In this document: piece by piece, positions 1 to 6,176 of the stretch
How the letters are laid out: each line of letters begins with the position of its first letter
How positions within the stretch are numbered: the stretch's first letter is position 1
Notes under the pieces: generated by a model
Database searches by the model: none
Seen by the model: only the letters and a program-made list of their open reading frames with translations
Told to the model about the DNA's origin: nothing
Origin: Rhodospirillales bacterium
GTDB lineage: Bacteria; Pseudomonadota; Alphaproteobacteria; Acetobacterales; Acetobacteraceae
Length of the DNA: 8,405 bases
Reading direction: 5' to 3'
NCBI GenBank assembly: GCA_028866335.1
Contig: JAGWIL010000064.1
Span: 1-8,405, forward strand
Made by a program: the position numbers and the translations under genes

Positions 1-750
1 AAAACCGCGCTGGATACCGGTATCGACCGCATCGCCGAAATGGCATCGATCATGGGCCAGGGTGTCGATCTCGGCTCGGACGTGCCGAACGCGCAAACTG
101 GGCTGGTGCCCACGCATGACTGGGCCAAGCAGCACGGCATCCATTGGGTGGAAGGCAATACCGTGGTGCAGGGCATCGGCCAGGGCTATACGCAGCTCAC
201 CCCGCTCGCCCAGGCTACCATGGTTGCCCGGCTGGCCTCGGGCCTTGCCGTCACCCCGCATCTGGCCCGCCGCGCTGGCGGGGTGCTGCAACCTGAATCC
301 CTGCCCGGCGGGGCCCCGGCTTTGGATGTGGACGACCAGCACCTCGCGGTTATCCGTCAGGGATTGTTTGAGGTGGTGAACGACCCCGCTGGCACCGGCT
401 ATGGCGCGCGGCTTACCATCCCTGGCGTACAAATGGCGGGCAAAACCGGCACCGCCCAGGTGCACAACAACTCCGCCGCGGAAAAAGCCAGAAACTTTAA
501 CGACATGACCATGGCCTGGGCACAGCGCCCGAATGCCTGGTTTGTGGCCTATGCGCCCGCCGACGCACCACGATATGCCATGGCCGTTATGGTGGAGCAC
601 GGCAATTTCGGCGCGCAAACCGCGGCACCCATCGCGCACGACCTGATGACCTACGCTTTGCTGAACGACCCCGCCGGGCGGGACCAACCCTTGGCCAACC
701 CACCGCCCATGCCGCCATTAACCGTGCCGCAGCAGGGTGCCAGCGCATGA
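1..750 (+). CDS. mrdA: Penicillin-binding protein 2 (peptidoglycan transpeptidase), 3' part
   Basis: This is the C-terminal 249 residues of a class B penicillin-binding protein. The frame is open from base 1, so the start, the dimerisation domain and the SxxK and SxN catalytic boxes lie outside the window. The third transpeptidase box is present as KTGTAQ (bases 442-459). It is preceded by the family stretch GIGQGYTQLTPLAQA (about 175-219), a typical approach to the active site in PBP2 and FtsI. The protein would be inner-membrane anchored and would cross-link peptidoglycan in the periplasm as part of the elongasome. The assignment to PBP2 rather than FtsI rests on the next gene being rodA, its cognate glycosyltransferase; the two overlap by ATGA, which implies translational coupling. 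The tail after the transpeptidase fold is short and proline-rich. Confidence 0.93.
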   Translation, partial: KTALDTGIDRIAEMASIMGQGVDLGSDVPNAQTGLVPTHDWAKQHGIHWVEGNTVVQGIGQGYTQLTPLAQATMVARLASGLAVTPHLARRAGGVLQPESLPGGAPALDVDDQHLAVIRQGLFEVVNDPAGTGYGARLTIPGVQMAGKTGTAQVHNNSAAEKARNFNDMTMAWAQRPNAWFVAYAPADAPRYAMAVMVEHGNFGAQTAAPIAHDLMTYALLNDPAGRDQPLANPPPMPPLTVPQQGASA

Positions 751-1907
751 TCGAATACGGCAGCCTTAGCCTGCGCCGCCCCTTCCGGGAGCGTTCCTTT
801 GGCCTGGCGCGTAAGCTCATGCGGGTGAACTGGCTGTTCGTGCTTTGCGTCTGCCTGCTGGCGGGGGTGGGGTATGCGGCCCTTTATTCCGCAGCCGGCG
901 GCTCGCCCCAGCCTTATGCACAAAGCCAGCTTATCCGGTTTTGCGGCGCGCTGGTGCTCATGCTCGGCATCGCGATGGTAGATATCCGCTTCATCGCCAA
1001 ACTCTCCTGGCCGGCCTGGGTATTTGGTATCCTCCTGCTTATCGCGGTGATGAAATTCGGCCATGTGGGCCTGGGCGCCAAACGCTGGATGACCGTGGGC
1101 GGCATTGAAATTCAACCCTCGGAGTTGATGAAATTATTCCTGGCCATGGCGCTGGCCCGGTATTTTCAGCGCGCTACACCCGAGCAAACCGGCAATCCGC
1201 TTTTCGTGCTGCCGGTTGTGCTGGCCATTCTGCTGCCGATGGGGTTGATTTTGAAAGAACCAAATCTCGGCACCGCCGTCATTACCGGGGCCATCGGCGC
1301 CACGGTCATGCTGGGGGCGGGCGTGCGCTGGTGGTGGTTCGCGCTGGTCATCATTGTCATCGCCATCTGCGCGCCGGTTATTTATCATCATCTTCACGCC
1401 TACCAGAAAGCGCGGATCGACATCTTCCTCAACCCAGGCTCAGACCCTCTGGGTGCAGGCTACAACATCATCCAGAGCAAGATCGCGCTCGGCTCCGGCG
1501 GGTTTTTCGGCCAGGGCTTTCTGCATGGCACGCAAAACCAGCTCAACTTCCTGCCTGAAAAACAGACGGATTTTGTTTTCACCATCATCGCCGAGGAATT
1601 CGGCTTTTTCGGTTCCGCCGTGGTGCTGGGGCTGCTCATGTGCATCGTGCTGCTGGCCTATTACACTGCCCTTTCCTGCGCGCATGTGTATGGGCGGCTG
1701 GTGGCGCTCGGCATCGCCACCAATTTCTTTCTTTACTGCTTCGTCAATCTCTCAATGGTGATGGGCCTCATTCCCGTGGGCGGCGTGCCGCTGCCGCTCA
1801 TCTCTTATGGCGGCTCGGCTCTCACCGCCGTCATGCTGGGCTTTGGCGTGCTCATGTCCATCCATGTGCATCGGGATGTGGAATTCCCCGAAGCCGAGGA
1901 TTTCTGA
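747..1907 (+). CDS. rodA: RodA, SEDS-family peptidoglycan glycosyltransferase
   Basis: This 386-residue polytopic membrane protein of the SEDS family polymerises lipid II into glycan strands together with PBP2 during cell elongation. Hallmarks seen are LKEPNLGTA, the long conserved stretch starting GYNIIQSKIALGSGGFFGQG, the extracellular-loop motif LPEKQTDFVF, and the C-terminal signature GVPLPLISYGGSA. Asp275 in the TDF motif corresponds to the essential catalytic Asp known from E. coli RodA. Length and hydrophobic profile fit the family. The start is the ATG that overlaps the mrdA stop, with AGGG at 734-737 nine bases upstream. It gives a hydrophilic, arginine-rich N-terminus of roughly 25 residues before the first membrane segment, as expected for a cytoplasmic N-terminus. 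It belongs to an operon with mrdA upstream and murI directly downstream. Confidence 0.96.
   Translation: MIEYGSLSLRRPFRERSFGLARKLMRVNWLFVLCVCLLAGVGYAALYSAAGGSPQPYAQSQLIRFCGALVLMLGIAMVDIRFIAKLSWPAWVFGILLLIAVMKFGHVGLGAKRWMTVGGIEIQPSELMKLFLAMALARYFQRATPEQTGNPLFVLPVVLAILLPMGLILKEPNLGTAVITGAIGATVMLGAGVRWWWFALVIIVIAICAPVIYHHLHAYQKARIDIFLNPGSDPLGAGYNIIQSKIALGSGGFFGQGFLHGTQNQLNFLPEKQTDFVFTIIAEEFGFFGSAVVLGLLMCIVLLAYYTALSCAHVYGRLVALGIATNFFLYCFVNLSMVMGLIPVGGVPLPLISYGGSALTAVMLGFGVLMSIHVHRDVEFPEAEDF
1896..1900 (+). promoter_or_regulatory. Ribosome binding site that fixes the murI TTG start
   Basis: GAGGA inside the last codons of rodA lies seven bases before TTG at 1908, which is good Shine-Dalgarno spacing. 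It supports the unusual TTG start, since the first murI residues (AILVFDSGIGGLG) are already the conserved racemase N-terminus and no ATG or GTG precedes them. Confidence 0.7.
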
Positions 1908-2666
1908 TTGGCCATTCTGGTTTTTGATTCCGGCATTGGCGGGCTTGGCGTCGTTGCGGCCCTCAACCAGCTCGCCCCCAACCTGCCGCTCACCTATCTC
2001 GCCGATAACGGCTTCTTTCCCTACGGCGACAAGCCGGACGATATTCTGCTGCCGCACATCATTCACGTCATCGGCGCGGCCATCGAAAGGCAAAAACCCG
2101 AGGCGGTGGTGATTGCCTGCAACACCGCCAGCACCATTGCCCTGGCCGCCCTGCGCGAAGCGTTCGCGCTGCCCTTCATCGGCTGCGTGCCGCCTATAAA
2201 ACCCGCCGCCGCCGCCAGCCGCACGCGCAGCATCGGCGTGCTCGCCACCAAAGCCACCGCGCGCCGACCCTACCTCAATGGCCTTATCGAAAAATTCGCG
2301 CCGGACTGCACGGTGTTCACCCTTGGCGCGCCCAGTTTGGCGGAGCTGGCTGAACAAAAATTCCGAGGTGCCACGGTGGATGTTTCAGCCGCCGTGGCAC
2401 CTCTCTTCGCGCAACCAGGGGGTGAGGCCATAGACTCCATCGCCCTGGGCTGCACGCATTACACCTTCCTGCTGGAAGAATTCCAAACCCTCCGCCCCAC
2501 CATCTCCTGGCACGACCCCGCCATGCCAGTTGCAAAACAAACGCTGAAAATCATCGAACCGCTGAGCCTTTCGTCAACCCCGCGCACTGCCCACTGCACC
2601 GGCCCGGCAATCGCCCCTGCATTGCTTGCACCTTTCGCGCTGGAACCGGATCTGCTGGGGGTTTAG
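1908..2666 (+). CDS. murI: Glutamate racemase MurI (TTG start)
   Basis: This 252-residue cytoplasmic enzyme interconverts L- and D-glutamate through two cysteines and needs no cofactor, supplying D-Glu for the second step of the peptide stem built by MurD. The diagnostic motifs are all present: DSGIGGLG at the N-terminus, YLADNGFFPYGDK, IACNTAST with catalytic Cys71, and LGCTHY with catalytic Cys182 followed by His184. The length is slightly short but normal for the Asp/Glu racemase family. The start is TTG immediately after the rodA TGA with no intervening base, so re-initiation by the same ribosomes is likely. Placement of murI in the mrdA-rodA operon couples D-Glu supply to elongation (inference). 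The A+T-rich insert begins right after its stop. Confidence 0.95.
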   Translation: MAILVFDSGIGGLGVVAALNQLAPNLPLTYLADNGFFPYGDKPDDILLPHIIHVIGAAIERQKPEAVVIACNTASTIALAALREAFALPFIGCVPPIKPAAAASRTRSIGVLATKATARRPYLNGLIEKFAPDCTVFTLGAPSLAELAEQKFRGATVDVSAAVAPLFAQPGGEAIDSIALGCTHYTFLLEEFQTLRPTISWHDPAMPVAKQTLKIIEPLSLSSTPRTAHCTGPAIAPALLAPFALEPDLLGV

Positions 2667-2707
2667 GGTGAGAAGCGGAGCGTCCTGTTAGATTTTAGAA
2701 TGGGGTG

Positions 2708-2726
2708 AAGCGATCGTTCATCGCTT
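2708..2726 (+). repeat. 7-bp perfect inverted repeat behind murI
   Basis: AAGCGAT and ATCGCTT flank a 5-base loop (CGTTC). It lies 42 bases after the murI stop and could weakly end the cell-wall operon, but no T-tract follows, so it is not a clear intrinsic terminator. The nearby 9-mer GATTTTAGA (2691-2699) also occurs as an arm of the large palindromic element at 6803-6811. Confidence 0.4.
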
Positions 2727-2761
2727 GCGGGTTTGAGTCGTTCTCTATCCCACTTCCGAGC

Positions 2762-2791
2762 TTGGGCTATATTCTTTGTTTCGATTATGAT
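2762..2791 (+). promoter_or_regulatory. Candidate sigma-70-type promoter of the insert
   Basis: A -35-like TTGGGC (2762-2767) and a -10-like TATGAT (2786-2791) are separated by 18 bases, in the A+T-rich stretch just before the small-protein gene. The -10 matches the consensus TATAAT at five of six positions. Transcription would start near 2798. The call is by eye only and has no experimental support. Confidence 0.45.
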
Positions 2792-2800
2792 AGTTTTCGA

Positions 2801-2813
2801 AGCAAGGCTTGCT
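2801..2813 (+). promoter_or_regulatory. Palindrome in the leader, possible operator
   Basis: AGCAAG-G-CTTGCT is a perfect 6-bp inverted repeat around one central base. It sits about 10 bases after the candidate -10 box and before the ribosome binding site of the small gene. A palindrome overlapping the transcription start is typical for autoregulated toxin-antitoxin-like modules. No DNA-binding protein is evident in the pair, so the operator role is inference. Confidence 0.3.
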
Positions 2814-2823
2814 GAATCAGAAT

Positions 2824-2829
2824 GGAAGA
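2824..2829 (+). promoter_or_regulatory. Ribosome binding site deciding the start of the small gene
   Basis: GGAAGA lies nine bases before ATG 2839. The alternative in-frame starts at TTG 2809 and ATG 2830 have badly spaced or no Shine-Dalgarno sequence, so 2839 is preferred. Confidence 0.55.
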
Positions 2830-2838
2830 ATGAAGCTA

Positions 2839-3114
2839 ATGGATGTGAAGGAAGCAGTCAAAGCGGCCAAGATTTACATCACCGATCTCTTTGCCGAAGA
2901 GGGCCTTAGTAACTTAGGGCTAGAGGAAGTTGAGCGGGAACCGTCTGAAAACGGGTGGCGAGTTACAGTTGGATTTTCTAGACCGTGGAACACCGTTAGA
3001 AATCCCTTAACAGTGATGACTGGAGAGGCCGCACCAAGGCGTTCCTATAAGGTAGTCTTAATCCGTGATGATGGAATGGTTCTTTCCGTAAAGCAGCGAG
3101 ACCGAACCGAGTAA
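2839..3114 (+). CDS. 91-residue protein of unknown function, partner of the PIN protein
   Basis: I do not recognise a named family. The protein is small, soluble and charged, with no signal peptide or membrane segment. It begins with an amphipathic helix (about residues 3-22, MDVKEAVKAAKIYITDLFA) and continues as probable beta strands around WRVTVGFSRPW (40-50) and SYKVVLIRDDGMVLSVKQ (69-86), suggesting a compact alpha+beta fold. No helix-turn-helix, ribbon-helix-helix or AbrB pattern is evident, so it does not look like a typical DNA-binding antitoxin. It lies directly upstream of the PIN gene in the same orientation. Both have A+T-rich codon use unlike their neighbours, so they probably arrived together. 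It has its own candidate promoter and leader palindrome. An antitoxin or immunity-type partner of the PIN protein is plausible but unproven. A longer form from TTG 2809 (101 residues) is possible. Confidence 0.75.
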   Translation: MDVKEAVKAAKIYITDLFAEEGLSNLGLEEVEREPSENGWRVTVGFSRPWNTVRNPLTVMTGEAAPRRSYKVVLIRDDGMVLSVKQRDRTE

Positions 3115-3142
3115 ATCGCTTAAGATAGCTAGCCCCCTGCTT

Positions 3143-3595
3143 TTGGACGCGAATCTTGCGGTTTTGTTTGCCGTCGGCCTAGCGGATCAAAGTTATATAT
3201 CTAAACACAGGAACTTGTCGGCCTATGACATAAACGATTTTAAAATCGTAAGCGCCCTGATAGCTAAATCGTCAGGTATCGTATTCACACCCCACGTCCT
3301 TACCGAAACTTCGAATCTCGTGCGCCAGATCGGAGATCCAATTAAAACGCGAATTTCGCAATCTCTTGCAAATATTATCAACAATTCGACTGAGGAATAC
3401 GTAAAAAGCAGTATCGCTGTAAAGCACGGGGATTATCTTCGCTTAGGTCTTACCGATGCGGTCCTACTCACTCTGCAAGCGAGCGGAGCCACTCTTCTCA
3501 CGGCTGATCTCGATTTTTATCTAGCGGCTGCAAATGCAGGGTTTAACTCCATTAACTATAATCATATACGGGAGCAACGACGAGACTTTCGGTGA
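3143..3595 (+). CDS. PIN-domain protein, probable metal-dependent ribonuclease
   Basis: About 150 residues with the spaced acidic residues of a PIN nuclease: Asp2 and Asn4 in LLLDANL, Glu55 in TPHVLTETSNL, Asp105 in LGLTDAVLL, and Asp122/Asp124 in LLTADLDFYLA (numbered from TTG 3143). PIN domains cleave single-stranded RNA with Mg2+ or Mn2+, and many are VapC-type toxins. The all-intact acidic set suggests activity. The start is uncertain. TTG 3143 would begin directly at the catalytic Asp and remove the hydrophobic first strand (PLLLD). The frame is open upstream from 3092 but contains no ATG or GTG, only CTG 3137 and ATA 3125, and no good ribosome binding site. It lies 28 bases after the stop of the small gene, so translational coupling is likely. 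Codon use is A+T-rich, suggesting transfer. VapC-like toxin is possible; a stand-alone RNase is the alternative. Confidence 0.85.
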   Translation: MDANLAVLFAVGLADQSYISKHRNLSAYDINDFKIVSALIAKSSGIVFTPHVLTETSNLVRQIGDPIKTRISQSLANIINNSTEEYVKSSIAVKHGDYLRLGLTDAVLLTLQASGATLLTADLDFYLAAANAGFNSINYNHIREQRRDFR

Positions 3596-3671
3596 CGTCA
3601 CACCATTCCTTAGTCCGATTTAGAACAGTCAGACGAGTGACCCTTATTGGGATGCTTCATGACACCTTCCT

Positions 3672-3699
3672 ATTGCCGACTAAAGTCGAAAGCCGCAAT
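3672..3699 (+). repeat. Bulged inverted repeat near the right edge of the insert
   Basis: ATTGC-CGACT, a 2-base AA loop, AGTCG, a 6-base bulge and GCAAT form a 10-bp interrupted stem. It lies 77 bases behind the PIN stop and just before base composition returns to the GC-rich background at about 3715. It could be a weak transcript end or an element terminus; no T-tract follows. The rest of 3596-3773 holds no gene I can support on the plus strand. Confidence 0.35.
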
Positions 3700-3787
3700 A
3701 ACTTCCTTGTACCTCCACGGCCTCACTCCCCATTAACACCACGCCCAGCAAAATCACCACGCCCATCGTCACGTCAAACACTCGCAT
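3680..3787 (-). other. 35-codon ORF with one hydrophobic segment, possibly truncated
   Basis: On the minus strand, ATG at 3787 opens a 35-codon frame whose first two thirds are GC-rich and read like a single membrane helix (TMGVVILLGVVLMG). Its last third crosses into the A+T-rich insert and stops at 3680. It overlaps the end of the acetyltransferase pseudogene by 14 bases. It may be the remnant of a native small membrane-protein gene cut by the insert, or just chance. No ribosome binding site is obvious. Confidence 0.2.
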
Positions 3788-4312
3788 CCGGTTGCCCTCG
3801 GAGATATCCCACCACATCGCCACCCAACCTGAACCTATAAAACAACGTATCCACCGCCATGCGCGGATAAGCCGCTGGCAAATCTTCCACCGCCACGCGC
3901 GCGAAACCATTCTTCTCGTAAAACCGGCAGGCCGCGCGCAAAATCTCCACCGTGCCGAGAATAATCTCCTCCGTTCCGGTTCCGCTTGCATGGGCCAGCA
4001 GCGTCTGCAGCAATGCCTGCGCCACGCCCATCTGCTTGCCGCGCCAGGGGGCCGCCACGAACATCTTGCGCAACGCGCCCTGGCCGCTGCCAAAAGCTTC
4101 AGGGCAATGCTGCCAATAATCCGCCCCTCTGCTTCCGCTACCCAAAACCCGCCACCATCAATTTGATAAAACCCTTGTATCTCCAGCAAATCTGGCTGGT
4201 CCTGCAACGTAACCGGCACGCCAAACTCGCCCTGTTGAATCGGCAGAATCAAATCGACCACGCCCTGTTCATCAGATTTCACGAAGGCGCGAATTTGAAA
4301 CGAGTTCACCAT
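3774..4312 (-). pseudogene. GNAT-family N-acetyltransferase, broken by a one-base frameshift
   Basis: The N-terminal half reads from ATG 4312 in one frame (MVNSFQIRAFVKSDEQ through EGRIIGSIALKLL). The C-terminal half continues in another frame as GSGQGALRKMFVAAPWRGKQ, the acetyl-CoA-binding motif A with its R-GK-GVA pattern. It goes on through FYEKNGF and PRMAVDTLFYRFRL, the usual end of such proteins. The frames join cleanly if one G is restored at plus-strand 4090-4091 (TTGGC read as TTGGGC), giving about 179 residues. So this is either a recent pseudogene or a sequencing error. GNAT enzymes transfer acetyl from acetyl-CoA to amines; the substrate here is unknown. The start is one base after the stop of the permease gene, making it the last gene of the kinase-permease operon. 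After the usual RFRL end there is an extra 16-residue tail. Confidence 0.85.
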
Positions 4313-4313
4313 T

Positions 4314-5060
4314 TCAGCTCCGCAAAAACATCCCAATCGTAAGCGCAATGCCGGTGCCGCTCACCACCAGCCGCAAAACCGCCTCCGGTACGCGGCGCAA
4401 AATAACCACCCCAATCTGCGCGCCCACCATCGCGGCGATGCCCAGCACCAGAACCAGGGTCCAGTTCTGCTTGCTCTCCACCAGAAAAATCGCCACGGCG
4501 GCAACATTCATTATCCCCGCCAGCGCATTCTTCGTGGCTCCGGCGGCGCGCACGGCAACCCCCACAGCCGTCAGCGCCGCCAGCATCAAAAACCCGATGC
4601 CCCCACCGAAATATCCACCATAAACCGAAATGAGAAATTGCAGCGCCAGCGCCACGCGCGGGGAAATCGGCGTCCGTTCCTCCACCCGCTTGCGCCTGAA
4701 AAAACTCCCCCAGATGAACACCAGGGTGGCGAACAGAATCAGCCACGGCACCAGATGCGTGAAAAAACTCACCGGTGTCGCCAACAGCAGCAATGCGCCA
4801 AGCGCCCCACCAACCAGGCTAACGGCGCACAGCATTTGCAGCGAAAGCCCCGCCGCGCCCGCCGCCATGCTCCGGCTGGTCCAGCCCGCCGCCGCCTGGC
4901 TGGGAAACAACGCGATGGTGGAGGTCACGTTAGCCGCACGCGGGTCAAGCCCAGCCAGCAGCAAAGCGGGAAAGGTTAGAAACGACCCCCCGCCCGCCAA
5001 CGAGTTCATCATGCCGGCCAGCAGCCCCGCCACCGCCAGCACAATGATGGAAACATTCAC
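4314..5060 (-). CDS. TauE/SafE-family membrane permease
   Basis: A 248-residue polytopic inner-membrane protein with the two internally repeated glycine-rich motifs of the TauE/SafE (DUF81) family: GLLAGMMNSLAGGGSFLTFP at residues 12-31, and YGGYFGGGIGFLML at 147-160. The two halves, each of three to four hydrophobic segments, are separated by a basic cytoplasmic loop (FRRKRVEER, about 120-129). Members export or import sulfur-containing or small organic anions such as sulfite, sulfoacetate or taurine-derived products; the substrate cannot be read from the sequence. The ATG overlaps the stop of the upstream kinase by ATGA, so the two are translationally coupled, and the acetyltransferase pseudogene follows after one base. 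The gene is complete and its codon use matches the GC-rich background. Confidence 0.92.
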   Translation of the reverse strand: MNVSIIVLAVAGLLAGMMNSLAGGGSFLTFPALLLAGLDPRAANVTSTIALFPSQAAAGWTSRSMAAGAAGLSLQMLCAVSLVGGALGALLLLATPVSFFTHLVPWLILFATLVFIWGSFFRRKRVEERTPISPRVALALQFLISVYGGYFGGGIGFLMLAALTAVGVAVRAAGATKNALAGIMNVAAVAIFLVESKQNWTLVLVLGIAAMVGAQIGVVILRRVPEAVLRLVVSGTGIALTIGMFLRS

Positions 5061-6037
5061 GCCAGCAGGGCCGCCAGCTCCGCCGCCGGGGGCCTGGCGC
5101 CGATGCGCGAAATGGCGAGCGAAGCTGCCTTGGCACCCAACCGCCCCGCCGCCTCCAGCCCCTCGCCGCGTGTGTAAGCAGCCAGAAACCCGGCTGCATA
5201 GGCATCGCCCGCGCCAGTGGTATCCACCATTTGCACCGGCACGGGCGGAATCTCTATTGCCTGGCCTTCATGCAGAATCACACTGCCCGCCTCGCTGCGG
5301 GTCAGCACCGCAATCTTCACATCCGCCGCTGCTCTGGCCGCCGCTTCCGCAAAGCTGTTCACCTCGTAAAGGCTGCACACCTCCACCTCATTGGCGAAGA
5401 GAATATCCACCCCCTCGGCAATCAACCGGCGGAAGCCATCGCGGTGCCGGTCCACGCAGAACGCATCGGAGAGGGACAAAGCCGTCTGCTGCCCCGCCGC
5501 GCGGGCCATGCGCGCCGCCTCGGCAAAGGCCGCCTGTGCGGCTGGCGGGTCGAACAGATACCCCTCCAGATACAGCACTTTCGAGGCCGCGATCACCGTC
5601 TCGTCCAGGTCATGCAGCCCGAACTCCCCACCCGCGCCCAGATACGTGTTCATCGTGCGCTGGCCATCCGGCGTCACCAGAATCAGGCAGCGCGCCGTGG
5701 GCACCGCCGCTTCCAGCGGCGCGGTTCCGTAATGCACGCCAACGGCGGCAATCTCACGGCGGAACACCTCGCCCATCTCATCCTTGGCCACCTTGCCGAT
5801 AAACGCCACCTTCGCCCCAAGTGCTGCCGCCACCGCGCAGGAATTGGCAACCGAACCGCCCGAAGCCGTCACCCCGCCCGCCATCGCCGCGGTCAGCCTG
5901 GTTGCGGTATCCGCGTCGATCAGCCTCATCGCGCCCTTCGGCATGTCGTGGCGGCTTAAAAATTCGTCATTTGTTGGTAGCAAAAAATCGACGATGGCAT
6001 TGCCAATGCCAGTGATATCGAATTGTGACACGGCCAT
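5057..6037 (-). CDS. PfkB-family kinase, adenosine-kinase-like
   Basis: A 326-residue cytoplasmic ribokinase-fold enzyme that phosphorylates a sugar or nucleoside with ATP. Visible signatures are GIGNAIVD near the N-terminus (10-17), GGSVANSC (60-67) in the substrate-binding first PfkB signature, ANEVE (215-219), and the second signature DTTGAGDAYAAGF (272-284) with catalytic base Asp278 and the anion-hole GAGD. Overall sequence character (FDITGIGNAIVD, GKVAKDEMGEVF, DAFCVDRHR) resembles alphaproteobacterial proteins annotated adenosine kinase, but a sugar substrate cannot be excluded. The start is ATG 6037, with GGGGAG 11 bases upstream. A TTG at 6046 would add three residues, but its spacing to the same GGGGAG is only two bases. 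It is the first gene of the operon with the permease and acetyltransferase, divergent from the bactofilin gene. Confidence 0.92.
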   Translation of the reverse strand: MAVSQFDITGIGNAIVDFLLPTNDEFLSRHDMPKGAMRLIDADTATRLTAAMAGGVTASGGSVANSCAVAAALGAKVAFIGKVAKDEMGEVFRREIAAVGVHYGTAPLEAAVPTARCLILVTPDGQRTMNTYLGAGGEFGLHDLDETVIAASKVLYLEGYLFDPPAAQAAFAEAARMARAAGQQTALSLSDAFCVDRHRDGFRRLIAEGVDILFANEVEVCSLYEVNSFAEAAARAAADVKIAVLTRSEAGSVILHEGQAIEIPPVPVQMVDTTGAGDAYAAGFLAAYTRGEGLEAAGRLGAKAASLAISRIGARPPAAELAALLA

Positions 6038-6176
6038 ATTCGGCAACGCTCCCCGGATTACAGAGGCGAAGGGTTAGCATTCCAAACCTTCTCCGGCAAA
6101 CACCAGGGAAGGTTGTTTACCGTTCTGCCCCGTGCTAGGCGGCGAGCTTAACGCGATAAGCAAGCATGGAGGTCCA
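6038..6176. other. Divergent intergenic region
   Basis: These 139 bases separate the divergently transcribed kinase and bactofilin genes, so promoters for both should lie here. By eye I find no convincing -35/-10 pair in either direction and no strong inverted repeat. Confidence 0.5.

Noticed and set aside
1752..2357. Minus-strand open frame antisense to rodA and murI (201 codons)
   Set aside because: Both plus-strand genes have full family motifs across this region; the antisense protein is glycine/arginine-rich with no recognisable domain.
2708..2726. Intrinsic terminator of the cell-wall operon
   Set aside because: The stem is good but is followed by GCGGGTTTGA rather than a T-run, so it is reported only as an inverted repeat.
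2691..3625. GATTTTAGAA (2691-2700) and GATTTAGAA (3617-3625) as flanking direct repeats of the insert
   Set aside because: The match is short, gapped and A+T-rich, and the repeats do not sit at the composition boundaries, so chance is the better explanation.
3592..3840. Plus-strand frame starting GTG that overlaps the PIN stop (82 codons)
   Set aside because: Its second half is antisense to the acetyltransferase pseudogene and is a proline/arginine-rich low-quality sequence, and there is no ribosome binding site.
4630..5802. Long plus-strand open frame (390 codons)
   Set aside because: Antisense to the permease and kinase genes; its proline-, arginine- and alanine-rich composition is typical of GC-rich shadow frames.
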